A DNA stretch of 64,000 bases, taken from the NCBI RefSeq assembly GCF_016405855.1, contig NZ_JAEFCA010000001.1, positions 1,484,372 to 1,548,371 on the forward strand. Direction: 5' to 3'. Positions 52,957-60,658 of the stretch are shown one piece after another (the stretch's first letter is position 1; each line of letters begins with the position of its first letter). Position numbers and translations under genes: made by a program. The stretch is from Flavobacterium sp. IB48 (GTDB lineage: Bacteria > Bacteroidota > Bacteroidia > Flavobacteriales > Flavobacteriaceae). Under the pieces are notes generated by a model. That model was not told where the DNA came from and ran no database searches. It was given only the letters and a program-made list of their open reading frames with translations.

Positions 52957-53539
52957 CAATATAGATTTTAAAGATTTATGGAAAAAACAATCCATAAGCC
53001 AGCCAGATATGAGCGATTTGCTCACGAGATTAAGCAAGTTTAAAAAAACGGCTTTGCGCTGTTTATGGATGACTAACATTATGCTTTTGGCAACATGTGC
53101 GATTATAATTTTTATCTGGATATTTTTTCAGCCTCAGTTCATTTCTACTAAAATAGGAATTGTGCTTACTATTCTTGCGATGGTCGTTTATGTGTTTGTC
53201 TATAATAAATTATTGAGCGATTATAAAAACATTGATTCTACTCAAACCAATCAGGAATATCTTCAAAAACTAATTTCGATAAAAAAGAAACAACAGTTTT
53301 TGCAAACCAAAATGATGAGTTTTTACTTTATTGTACTTACACTCGGCCTTTGTTTGTATCTGTATGAATATGCGAGCAAAATGAATTTTATAGGAGCAAG
53401 CCTCATGTACGGATTTACATTGTTTTGGATGCTTTTTAATTGGTTTTACCTTCGTCCGAAACAAGTCAAAAAACAGCGAAATAAAATAGACAATTTAATA
53501 GAAAAGTTTGAAGAAGTAAGCGATCAATTAGATGCATAA
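52943..53539 (+). CDS. Membrane protein, candidate anti-sigma factor
   Basis: 198 residues. A short cytosolic N terminus (FKDLWKKQSISQPDMSDLLT) suited to binding a sigma factor, then four hydrophobic helices (about 42-62, 68-88, 124-142 and 150-166) and a charged tail (KKQRNKIDNLIEKFEEVSDQ). No zinc-binding anti-sigma motif (HxxxCxxC) is present. The 14-bp overlap with the sigma gene implies coupled synthesis. Function is inferred from position. Confidence 0.7.
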   Translation: MNNDSNIDFKDLWKKQSISQPDMSDLLTRLSKFKKTALRCLWMTNIMLLATCAIIIFIWIFFQPQFISTKIGIVLTILAMVVYVFVYNKLLSDYKNIDSTQTNQEYLQKLISIKKKQQFLQTKMMSFYFIVLTLGLCLYLYEYASKMNFIGASLMYGFTLFWMLFNWFYLRPKQVKKQRNKIDNLIEKFEEVSDQLDA

Positions 53540-53572
53540 AAAAAGCTTCGTGAAATACGAAGCTTTTTTACC
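53540..53572 (+). terminator. Terminator of the ECF sigma operon
   Basis: AAAAAAGCTTCGT and ACGAAGCTTTTTT pair around GAAAT. Confidence 0.85.
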
Positions 53573-53606
53573 AAAAACAAAAATTTAAATTCTAAATTTC
53601 TATAAA

Positions 53607-54005
53607 TTATTGTCCAAAAACGTACGGTGTAAGAGGTAATACGATTATTCCCTCACTATTTGCTGTCGCAGTTAATTCATTCTCTAATTTTCCTCCAATG
53701 TAAATTTTTCCAGTTAATGTTTGTCCAGCAACACCACCGTATCCGCTAGCGCTTAAAGAAGCTCCTATAGATTTTTCTTCTGCAGTGAATTCTTTAGTCC
53801 ATGGTAGTGTAGTAAGATCTTCATTCAATCCATTGCCGCCTTTTTCAAAATATGTAACAGATGCTGTTCCTGTATAATTTCCAGTTATTTCGTATTTAAC
53901 GTCTCTTGAGTTGTTTTTGCCATTATCATCATTATCGCTGCTACAAGAAACCGCTGTAAAAGCAAGAGTCATTACAATTGCTAAGGTTTTCAAAATTGAT
54001 TTCAT
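53607..54005 (-). CDS. Small lipoprotein
   Basis: 132 residues with lipoprotein signal AIVMTLAFTAVSC and acidic linker SSDNDDNGKNN. The mature part is beta-rich (YEITGNYTGTASVTYFEKG, GKIYIGGKLENELTATA) and recalls small Bacteroidota lipocalin-like or DUF-type surface lipoproteins. Divergent from a two-component operon across a palindromic operator-like region. Confidence 0.7.
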   Translation of the reverse strand: MKSILKTLAIVMTLAFTAVSCSSDNDDNGKNNSRDVKYEITGNYTGTASVTYFEKGGNGLNEDLTTLPWTKEFTAEEKSIGASLSASGYGGVAGQTLTGKIYIGGKLENELTATANSEGIIVLPLTPYVFGQ

Positions 54006-54038
54006 ATTATATCTTTTAATTAATATTCAGATTTATAA

Positions 54039-54069
54039 CAAAATTAGCCCCTTAATTACGAGAGGACAA
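54039..54069 (-). promoter_or_regulatory. Promoter of the small lipoprotein
   Basis: On the minus strand TTG (54067-54069), 20-bp spacer, TAATTTTG (54039-54046). The half site TATCAGGTA abuts the -33 element. Confidence 0.65.
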
Positions 54070-54110
54070 TACCTGATAAAATGTATTTTTTATTACCTGA
54101 TATCAGGTAA
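54070..54110. promoter_or_regulatory. Candidate operator: 18-bp perfect palindrome plus half site
   Basis: TTACCTGATATCAGGTAA (54093-54110) is a perfect palindrome. TACCTGATA recurs at 54070-54078, 24 bp away on the same face of the helix. It lies just upstream of the -33 elements of both divergent promoters. Confidence 0.6.
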
Positions 54111-54126
54111 AAGAGCGCTATTTCTT

Positions 54127-54156
54127 TTTGAAAGTCATTAAGCTTTAATAACTTTG
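54127..54156 (+). promoter_or_regulatory. Promoter of the TPR histidine kinase gene
   Basis: TTTG (54127-54130), 18-bp spacer, TAACTTTG (54149-54156). Transcription would start close to the ATG at 54173. Confidence 0.7.
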
Positions 54157-54172
54157 AGTAAATGCCACATTT

Positions 54173-56185
54173 ATGAAGAAACTCTACGCCATTTTATTTT
54201 TTTTGTTTTTGACTGTAATTTCTCATTCACAAGTAATTCTTTCATTAGATGATGATACTGTTTATATTGACAGTATTGTTAAGATTACAAAAAACACAAA
54301 ATCAGACAGTGTCAAAAGTTTAAATAGTTTTAGATTATCAAAACTATTTTTGATGGCACAGGATGCTAAAAAATCGAAAGAATATCTTGAACAGGCGAAT
54401 AAATTAAAAGTTAAATATCCTTTTTTAAAAGATGCTTCGATTTTTTATAACGCTTCCAGTTTTATAGAAAAAGGCGATTTGGAAGGTTTTGAAAAAGCAT
54501 TGCTTGAAGCAAACGATAAACTCAAAAAATATCGTAATAAAGAAGCTTATAAGCTTCGCGCCATTATACTTCAGAATTATGGCATTATGCAGCAACGAAA
54601 AAATAATGAGAATGCTTATATGAAGTTGCTTATAAATGAAGCCATTCCGATTGCTAAAAAAAGTGGCGATTACGAATTAATCAGTGCTTTAAATAAAGCT
54701 GTTGCCATTATTTTTATGAATAATGATGAACGTGAAAAAGCGGCTGAATATCTAGATCAAGCACAAAAGTATATTGAAAGCGCCACTATAAAATCTGCAA
54801 CTTTAGCAGAGTCTAAGATGGAAACGTATATTATAAATGCTGAAAATCTAGTTGAACTGAAGCATTTTTACGACGCTAAGGAAATTTTGGATAAAGCTTA
54901 TTCGACTTTAGAAAAATATCCCGCATCTAACTTAAATGATTCTTATTTTTATTCGGAAGGACTTTACTATGCCAAACAAAATAAACACGATGAAGCATTG
55001 GTAAGTTTTAATAAAGGAATTAAATCGGCAGAAAGTCATCAGAATGCTATTGCAGTAAACAGATTAAAATTTGCAGAATATGAAGTGCTTTTTAAACTGA
55101 AAAACTATGACAAAGCAAAAAGTAATTTAGAATATCTGATAGAAAAAACACCTTTTATTGTAGACAAAAAGAATTATTACAAAGAACTGTCTAAAGTTTA
55201 TAACGCGACAAAAGAATATCCGAAAGCTTATTTTTATTCAAACAAATACAATGTTATAAACGACAGTTTAAACGATGCCAAGCTTAAAAGCGAAATTGTA
55301 GAACTTGAAGCGAAATACAAAAAAGCAGAAAGCGAAAAGAAAATTGGTCTGCTGCAATCTGAGAATGAAAAAGCGGTTTTGCAGGTGAATAATAATCGTT
55401 TGAATATGATGCTTTTTGCGGTACTTTCGTTTGTATTGTTTTTGACGGTTTTGTTTTTGTGGAGTTGGAATAATTATCAGAAAAAGATAAGTTTTCAAAA
55501 AGAGGTAAACCACAAACAGGAACTCGAAGCATTAGAGAATCAGCAGAAATTATCTATTTCAAATGCTTTAATTGAAGGAGAAGAAATTGAACGCAAAAGA
55601 ATCGCGAGAGATTTGCACGACGGACTTGGGAGTATGCTTTCTGGTCTTAAAATCCATTTGAATCTTGCAGAACGAGAAAACAATGAAAATGCCCCGAATA
55701 TAAACGGAATGTTGAACGATTCGATAAAAGAGCTTCGTAATATTTCTCAAAATCTGATGCCTGAAAGTTTGATGAAATTAGGGCTTGAACATGCGTTAAG
55801 AGATTTGTGCGCTTCGCATTCGACACCAGAAACAACTATCGAATTTCAGTATTTGATTAAGAAGACAACCTTGCCTCAGCATTTTAAAATAATGATTTTC
55901 AGGATTATTCAGGAACTTTTAAATAATTCTTTAAAATATGCAAAAGCTTCCCAGATTCTGGTTTCCTGTTCGCAGAATAAAGATGTGTTTTTTATTACAG
56001 TAGAAGATAACGGAATTGGTTTTAATGTTGATCATGCAGAAAAAAGAGATGGAATGGGCTTGCGAAATATTAAAAACCGCGTGGCTTTTTTAAACGGAAA
56101 ATTAGAAATTGATTCTGTTCTTGGAAAAGGAACTTCAACTTATATCGAATTAAAATATAACCCAAATCATGATTATGAAGCATAA
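54173..56185 (+). CDS. TPR-sensor histidine kinase (NarL-type, HisKA_3)
   Basis: 670 residues. Signal peptide-like N terminus, then a periplasmic region of helical TPR-type repeats (about 40-380, for example KHDEALVSFNKGIKSAESHQ), a membrane helix (MLFAVLSFVLFLTVLFLW), a coiled coil, HisKA_3 with RKRIARDLHDGLGSMLSGLK and an ATPase domain with IQELLNNSLKYAKAS and GMGLRNIKNRV. It passes phosphate to the LuxR-type regulator that follows (17-bp overlap). Stimulus unknown. Confidence 0.92.
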   Translation: MKKLYAILFFLFLTVISHSQVILSLDDDTVYIDSIVKITKNTKSDSVKSLNSFRLSKLFLMAQDAKKSKEYLEQANKLKVKYPFLKDASIFYNASSFIEKGDLEGFEKALLEANDKLKKYRNKEAYKLRAIILQNYGIMQQRKNNENAYMKLLINEAIPIAKKSGDYELISALNKAVAIIFMNNDEREKAAEYLDQAQKYIESATIKSATLAESKMETYIINAENLVELKHFYDAKEILDKAYSTLEKYPASNLNDSYFYSEGLYYAKQNKHDEALVSFNKGIKSAESHQNAIAVNRLKFAEYEVLFKLKNYDKAKSNLEYLIEKTPFIVDKKNYYKELSKVYNATKEYPKAYFYSNKYNVINDSLNDAKLKSEIVELEAKYKKAESEKKIGLLQSENEKAVLQVNNNRLNMMLFAVLSFVLFLTVLFLWSWNNYQKKISFQKEVNHKQELEALENQQKLSISNALIEGEEIERKRIARDLHDGLGSMLSGLKIHLNLAERENNENAPNINGMLNDSIKELRNISQNLMPESLMKLGLEHALRDLCASHSTPETTIEFQYLIKKTTLPQHFKIMIFRIIQELLNNSLKYAKASQILVSCSQNKDVFFITVEDNGIGFNVDHAEKRDGMGLRNIKNRVAFLNGKLEIDSVLGKGTSTYIELKYNPNHDYEA

Positions 56186-56804
56186 AACGGTAATAGTAGA
56201 CGATCATCCGATTGTGATTTCTGGAATTGCAGGCCTGTTGTCGGATCTAGATAATATAGAAATTGTAGAAAAATTCGAATCGGGAATTGCGCTTTTAGAT
56301 TATATCGAAGACAATAATGTAGATTTGATTTTAATGGATATTTTTCTGCCTGTTATAAATGGAGTCGATTTATGTAAAACAATCAAACAAAAACATCCTA
56401 AAATTGTAATTATAGGTATGAGCAGCCAATCTGAAAGAAGTTTGGTGATGCAGTTTATCCAGAATGGCGGAAATGGATATATTCTTAAAAATGCTTCTTT
56501 TGATGAGTTTAAAGAATGTATTTACAAGGCAATTGATGGTGAAATTGTTTTTAGCGAAGAAGTAAAAACGATAATTAGTCAGCCTTTGTCTGAAGATTTA
56601 GAAAGAATTCCGGGTTTAAGCCGAAGAGAGCGCGATATTGCTCTTTTGCTTTCTCAAGGAAAATCGACTCAAGAAATAGCAGATGATTTGTTTTTAAGTT
56701 TTTTAACCGTTCAAACGCATCGTAGAAATATCCTTCAGAAGTATAAAATGAAAAATGTGGCAGAATTAATTGCTTTTCTGCTCAAAAACAACATGCTGAA
56801 TTAA
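56169..56804 (+). CDS. LuxR/NarL-family response regulator
   Basis: 211 residues (ATG at 56169, another at 56175). Receiver with TVIVDDHPIVISGIAGLL, phospho-acceptor DLILMDIFLPVINGVDL and Lys in NGYILKNASF. The C-terminal LuxR helix-turn-helix is LSRRERDIALLLSQGKSTQE with DDLFLSFLTVQTHRRNILQK. It pairs with the overlapping kinase gene and is a candidate binder of the palindrome at 54093. Confidence 0.93.
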   Translation: MIMKHKTVIVDDHPIVISGIAGLLSDLDNIEIVEKFESGIALLDYIEDNNVDLILMDIFLPVINGVDLCKTIKQKHPKIVIIGMSSQSERSLVMQFIQNGGNGYILKNASFDEFKECIYKAIDGEIVFSEEVKTIISQPLSEDLERIPGLSRRERDIALLLSQGKSTQEIADDLFLSFLTVQTHRRNILQKYKMKNVAELIAFLLKNNMLN

Positions 56805-56827
56805 GTCAAAAATGGTAGAAAAATGTC

Positions 56828-56860
56828 AAAATGGCATTTTGTTAAAATGGTTCGCATTTT
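56828..56860. promoter_or_regulatory. Paired AAAATG-n-CATTTT inverted repeats
   Basis: AAAATG-G-CATTTT (56828-56840) and AAAATG-GTTCG-CATTTT (56844-56860) lie in tandem upstream of the zinc peptidase gene. Possible operator. Confidence 0.35.
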
Positions 56861-56906
56861 GCAGTTTGTTTTGTAAATTTAAAAATCAATCTAAAAACAG
56901 AAAAAA

Positions 56907-57593
56907 ATGGGATCAGGATATTTAATTATTGCTGGAGCTATAATGTTGTTCAGCTGGCTGGTAAGTTCGCAGCTGAAGAGCAAATTTGAATTGTATTCGA
57001 AGTTGCAATTAAGAAACGGAATGAGCGGACGCGAAATCGCTGAAAAAATGCTTGCCGATAACGGAATTACAGATGTTCGCGTTATCTCAGTTCCAGGTCA
57101 GTTAACAGATCATTATAATCCATCAGATAAAACAGTAAATTTAAGTGAAGCTGTATATAACCATCGAAATGCCGCCGCAGCAGCCGTTGCAGCGCACGAA
57201 TGTGGTCACGCTGTGCAACACGCAATTGGTTACGAATGGTTAACAATGCGTTCTAAATTAGTGCCAATTGTAAGTGTAGCTTCAAACTTCGTACAGTGGA
57301 TTTTGATAGCAGGAATTCTAATGATTAAAGTTTTTCCAGGACTATTATTAGTTGGAATTATCATCTTTGCGGCAACGACTTTGTTCTCAATTGTTACACT
57401 TCCTGTAGAGTATGATGCAAGTAATCGCGCTTTGGCTTGGTTAGAAAATAAACACATGCTAACACAAGAAGAACAAGCAGGAGCAAAAGATGCTTTAAAA
57501 TGGGCAGCAAGAACTTATGTAGTAGCGGCAATTGGTTCTATTGCAACGTTGCTGTACTATATATCGATTTACTCTGGAAGCAGAAGGAATTAA
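56907..57593 (+). CDS. Membrane zinc metallopeptidase (YugP-like)
   Basis: 228 residues. N-terminal helix, then AEKMLADNGITDVRVISVPG and the zinc motif AAAHECGHAVQHAIGYEWLT (HExxH), followed by three helices and a C-terminal Glu-bearing segment VEYDASNRALAWLEN. The family is widespread and membrane-bound, with unknown substrate. Confidence 0.88.
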   Translation: MGSGYLIIAGAIMLFSWLVSSQLKSKFELYSKLQLRNGMSGREIAEKMLADNGITDVRVISVPGQLTDHYNPSDKTVNLSEAVYNHRNAAAAAVAAHECGHAVQHAIGYEWLTMRSKLVPIVSVASNFVQWILIAGILMIKVFPGLLLVGIIIFAATTLFSIVTLPVEYDASNRALAWLENKHMLTQEEQAGAKDALKWAARTYVVAAIGSIATLLYYISIYSGSRRN

Positions 57594-57614
57594 ATAGTTT
57601 AAACTTTCAATATC

Positions 57615-57657
57615 TAAAAATTCCAAATTCCAAATCTGTTGGGTTTGGGATTTTTTT
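57615..57657 (+). terminator. Terminator, ATTCCAAATTCC family
   Basis: ATTCCAAATTCCAA pairs with TTGGGTTTGGGAT, followed by a run of T. Confidence 0.7.
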
Positions 57658-57676
57658 ATGCATTTCTGAAACGAAA

Positions 57677-57713
57677 TTAAACCCGACAGGTTTTTAAAAC
57701 CTGTCGGGTTTAA
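57677..57713. terminator. 37-bp palindrome, CCCGACAGG family
   Basis: TTAAACCCGACAGGTTTT and its exact complement flank a single T. It lies between convergent genes and can act both ways. Confidence 0.85.
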
Positions 57714-57757
57714 CTTTTAACTTTTAACTTTTGGAATTTGGAATTTTTAAAATTTGG
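57709..57757. repeat. Heptameric arrays TTTAACT and TTTGGAA
   Basis: Three TTTAACT units and then TTTGGAA units, at a 7-bp period, leading into the end of the Lrp gene. Confidence 0.65.
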
Positions 57758-57769
57758 AATTTATCTTTT

Positions 57770-58240
57770 CTAAAGCTGTATCTGTCTATCAATTTGCTGA
57801 TCTAAAGAAATAAAAGTTTCTGTTCTAGAAACCCCTTCGATAGCTTGGATTTTGTTATTTAAAAGTTGCATCAAATGTTCGTTGTCACGACAGATGATTT
57901 TAATTAAAACTGACCAGTTTCCTGTAGTGTAATGACATTCTAAAACTTCGGGTATTTTTCTAAGTTCTTTTACTGCTTCTGAGTTTCTAGACGCTTTGTC
58001 TAGATAAACTCCAACAAAAGCCATAGTGTTATAGCCTAAAACTTTTGGATTAACGGTAAACTTAGAACCAGAAATAACTCCAGATTGTTCTAGTTTTTTT
58101 AATCTTTGGTGAATTGCCGCTCCAGAAATCCCTATTTTATTAGCTATTTGCAAGATTGGTTTGCGGGCATCGTCCATTAGATAGCGAAGAATTTCTTTGT
58201 CGATTCCGTCAATTTCAATTAAAAGGGAGTTGATTTTCAT
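57770..58240 (-). CDS. Lrp/AsnC-family transcriptional regulator
   Basis: 156 residues. An N-terminal helix-turn-helix (ILRYLMDDARKPILQIANKI and GISGAAIHQRLKKLEQSGVI) and a C-terminal RAM ligand-binding domain (MAFVGVYLDKASRNSEAVKE, HYTTGNWSVLIKIICRDNEH). It probably responds to an amino acid. The target is not evident. A -7 match TACATTTG lies at 58290-58297 on the minus strand. Confidence 0.92.
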   Translation of the reverse strand: MKINSLLIEIDGIDKEILRYLMDDARKPILQIANKIGISGAAIHQRLKKLEQSGVISGSKFTVNPKVLGYNTMAFVGVYLDKASRNSEAVKELRKIPEVLECHYTTGNWSVLIKIICRDNEHLMQLLNNKIQAIEGVSRTETFISLDQQIDRQIQL

Positions 58241-58289
58241 AACTTACAATTTGAAACTATTTTTTGTGATTTGGGTTATCAATAGAAAT

Positions 58290-58297
58290 CAAATGTA
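58290..58297 (-). promoter_or_regulatory. Probable -7 element for the Lrp regulator
   Basis: TACATTTG on the minus strand, 49 bp upstream of the ATG at 58240. It matches TAnnTTTG. Confidence 0.45.
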
Positions 58298-58317
58298 GTT
58301 AAAATGCTGTACAAAAG

Positions 58318-58360
58318 AAAATTCCAAATCTCAAATGGTTAGTTTGAAATTTGGAATTTT
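58318..58360 (-). terminator. Terminator of the hemD-like gene
   Basis: AAAATTCCAAATCTCAAA and TTTGAAATTTGGAATTTT pair with one mismatch, directly after the stop codon. Confidence 0.75.
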
Positions 58361-58382
58361 AAAAGTTGTATATTTTAAAAGG

Positions 58383-59132
58383 TTATTTTCCTTTGTTGGC
58401 TTCTGCTACGTATTTTTCTAGAGCCATTGTCATAGAAGGAGTTTCAGGAGTTGGAGCAAGAATATCAATTCTTAAACCATGATCTAAAGCTTCTTTTTGC
58501 GTTGTGCTTCCGAATACGGCAATTCTGGTGTTGTTTTGTTTAAAATCTGGGAAATTCTTAAACAATGATTTGATTCCTGTTGGGCTGAAAAAAGCTAAAA
58601 CGTCATAATAAACATCAGCTAAATCAGATAAATCACTCATTACAGTTCTGTAGAAAATAGCTTGTGCCCAATCTACTTTTAAACTGTTTAATGTAACAGG
58701 AGCATCTGCATTTAATTGGTCAGATGCAGGAAGTAAAAATTTCTCGTCTTTGTACTTCTTAATTAGCGGAGATAAATCTGCAAAATCTTTTGCTCCAACG
58801 TAAATCTTACGTTTTCTGTACACGACATACTTTTGAAGGTAAAACGCAACAGCCTCAGATTGACAAAAATATTTCAAACCTTCTGGCACTTTGTAACGCA
58901 TTTCATCAGCAACTCTAAAAAAATGATCTACAGCATTTCGACTTGTTAAAATGATCGCAGTGTAATGATTAAGATCGATTTTTTGTAATCGAATCTCTTT
59001 TGCGCTAACCCCTTCTACATGAATAAATGGTCTGAAATCAATTTTTATTTTGTGTTTTTGTTGGAGCTCAAAGTAAGGAGAATTCTCCACTTTAGGTTCA
59101 GGCTGTGACACCAAAATTGTTTTCACTTTCAT
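58383..59132 (-). CDS. hemD: Uroporphyrinogen-III synthase family protein
   Basis: 249 residues from the ATG at 59132. The extension to 59171 overlaps the DUF4271 gene. Two Rossmann-like HemD lobes: VKTILVSQPEPKVENSPYFE and YTAIILTSRNAVDHFFRVAD in the first half, and VLAFFSPTGIKSLFKNFPDF and TRIAVFGSTTQKEALDHG in the second. It closes the tetrapyrrole ring to uroporphyrinogen III. No other haem genes are adjacent, and sequence conservation in this family is weak. Confidence 0.85.
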   Translation of the reverse strand: MKVKTILVSQPEPKVENSPYFELQQKHKIKIDFRPFIHVEGVSAKEIRLQKIDLNHYTAIILTSRNAVDHFFRVADEMRYKVPEGLKYFCQSEAVAFYLQKYVVYRKRKIYVGAKDFADLSPLIKKYKDEKFLLPASDQLNADAPVTLNSLKVDWAQAIFYRTVMSDLSDLADVYYDVLAFFSPTGIKSLFKNFPDFKQNNTRIAVFGSTTQKEALDHGLRIDILAPTPETPSMTMALEKYVAEANKGK

Positions 59133-59146
59133 ATTATAAATATTTT

Positions 59147-59815
59147 CTAAGCACTCCCTTTTGTAATCCAATAATAAAGAAAATAATAAGGGGCTATTTC
59201 AAGAGCGCAAAGATACAAAATAAAATAAAATAACTTACCGATAATTACGTTTTGATATGTTTTAATTGAAATAAAGTAAGAGTATACGCTAATACACAGC
59301 GAAATACCTATGATTGCTAGTGGAATAATCTGCGGAATATTGTTGTAATAAAACAAAACAGCATTGATTGGAAGGATTAAAACACCAATATACGTTCTGT
59401 AAGTTACTTTTTGTAGGTTAAATAGTTCTACAAAATCGTCAATATTGAATGAAGTTGCTACAATTTTTTCAATTAAATACTTCCCTAAAATGAAATAAAG
59501 AAGGAAAGTGGCAATCTGAATAAACAGAACCCAATCGGTTTTTGATGCATAACCAAAAATATTCATCGTAAGCAGAATAAAAAAGGCAAAGGATACAATC
59601 TGCACAAAAAATAAACCAACTGTAAAGCTGTTTTTCATGTGGCTGTTGTCTCGATAAATTTTAGCATATTTATCAGAAAAAATAAGTTTACTAAATTCAC
59701 TAAATCTTGTTTCGTAAGCAGATTTTGTCATGGCAACAACGGCAAAGGTCACCACAAATAAAAGTGTTGCCCAGTCCTTGTTTTCGATTATTCGAGGATG
59801 AAGTTGTTCAATCAT
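59147..59815 (-). CDS. DUF4271 family membrane protein
   Basis: 222 residues with about six membrane helices (for example FTVGLFFVQIVSFAFFILL). The pattern KSAYETRFSEFSKLIFSDKY and the Asp in FNIDDFVELFNLQK are typical of this Bacteroidota family, which regularly precedes hemD. Function unknown. A -7 match TAATTTTG lies at 59823-59830 on the minus strand. Confidence 0.85.
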   Translation of the reverse strand: MIEQLHPRIIENKDWATLLFVVTFAVVAMTKSAYETRFSEFSKLIFSDKYAKIYRDNSHMKNSFTVGLFFVQIVSFAFFILLTMNIFGYASKTDWVLFIQIATFLLYFILGKYLIEKIVATSFNIDDFVELFNLQKVTYRTYIGVLILPINAVLFYYNNIPQIIPLAIIGISLCISVYSYFISIKTYQNVIIGKLFYFILYLCALEIAPYYFLYYWITKGSA

Positions 59816-59892
59816 AGCGATACAAAATTAGTAATTTTTTGATGCAATACTTTTATTATATATTTATTATGAATCAAATGCTATAAAAAGTT

Positions 59893-59900
59893 TACTTTTG
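59893..59900 (+). promoter_or_regulatory. -7 element for the glycosyltransferase-pyrC-DUF4296 operon
   Basis: TACTTTTG, 22 bp upstream of the ATG at 59923, matches TAnnTTTG. Confidence 0.5.
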
Positions 59901-59922
59901 CGGTGAAATTACCGAGAAAAAA

Positions 59923-60648
59923 ATGAGTGATAGTATTGTCATAATTCCCACATATAACGAAATTGAAAACGTAGAAAGTATAGTAAGAGCTGTACTTTCG
60001 CAACATAAAGCTTTTCATCTGCTGATTATTGATGATAATTCTCCAGATCATACTGCAAAAAAAGTGATCGCTTTACAAGAAGAATTTCCAGGGAAACTTT
60101 TTTTAGAACAAAGAGCAAAAAAGTCAGGATTGGGAACTGCGTATGTTCATGGCTTTAAATGGGCTTTGGAGCGCGAATATCAATTTATTTTTGAAATGGA
60201 TGCCGATTTTTCGCACAATCCAAATGATTTAGAGAAATTGTACGATGCCTGCCATTTTGGTGGAGCAGATCTTGCAATTGGATCTCGATATGTAACTGGT
60301 GTTAATGTGGTGAACTGGCCTCTAAGCCGAGTTCTGATGTCTTATTTTGCATCTGTTTACGTAAAATTTATTACCGGAATGAAAATTCACGATGCTACTG
60401 CAGGTTTTGTTTGCTACAAAAGAGAGGTTTTGGAAAAAATAAATCTCAACAAAATAAAATTTGTGGGATATGCGTTTCAGATCGAGATGAAGTACAGAAC
60501 TTATTGTGCTAAATTTCAAATTTCAGAAGTCCCAATTATTTTTACAGACCGAACAAAAGGAGTTTCTAAAATGAGTAATGCTATTATTAAAGAAGCTATA
60601 CTTGGAGTGATTTCGCTTAGATTAAGAAAATTAGTCAATTCATTATAA
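59923..60648 (+). CDS. GT2 polyprenol-phosphate mannosyltransferase-like glycosyltransferase
   Basis: 241 residues, DPM1-type without the C-terminal membrane helices of some homologs. IVIIPTYNEIENVESIVRA, LLIIDDNSPDHTAK, the DxD-type FEMDADFSHNPND and SRYVTGVNVVNWPLSR define the family. It probably transfers a hexose from a nucleotide sugar to a polyprenyl phosphate at the cytosolic face. The precise sugar is not evident. Confidence 0.88.
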   Translation: MSDSIVIIPTYNEIENVESIVRAVLSQHKAFHLLIIDDNSPDHTAKKVIALQEEFPGKLFLEQRAKKSGLGTAYVHGFKWALEREYQFIFEMDADFSHNPNDLEKLYDACHFGGADLAIGSRYVTGVNVVNWPLSRVLMSYFASVYVKFITGMKIHDATAGFVCYKREVLEKINLNKIKFVGYAFQIEMKYRTYCAKFQISEVPIIFTDRTKGVSKMSNAIIKEAILGVISLRLRKLVNSL

Positions 60649-60658
60649 ACCAACCGAA

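Noticed and set aside
55268..55532. Minus-strand frames inside the TPR kinase gene
   Set aside because: Shadows of a strongly supported coding region on the other strand.
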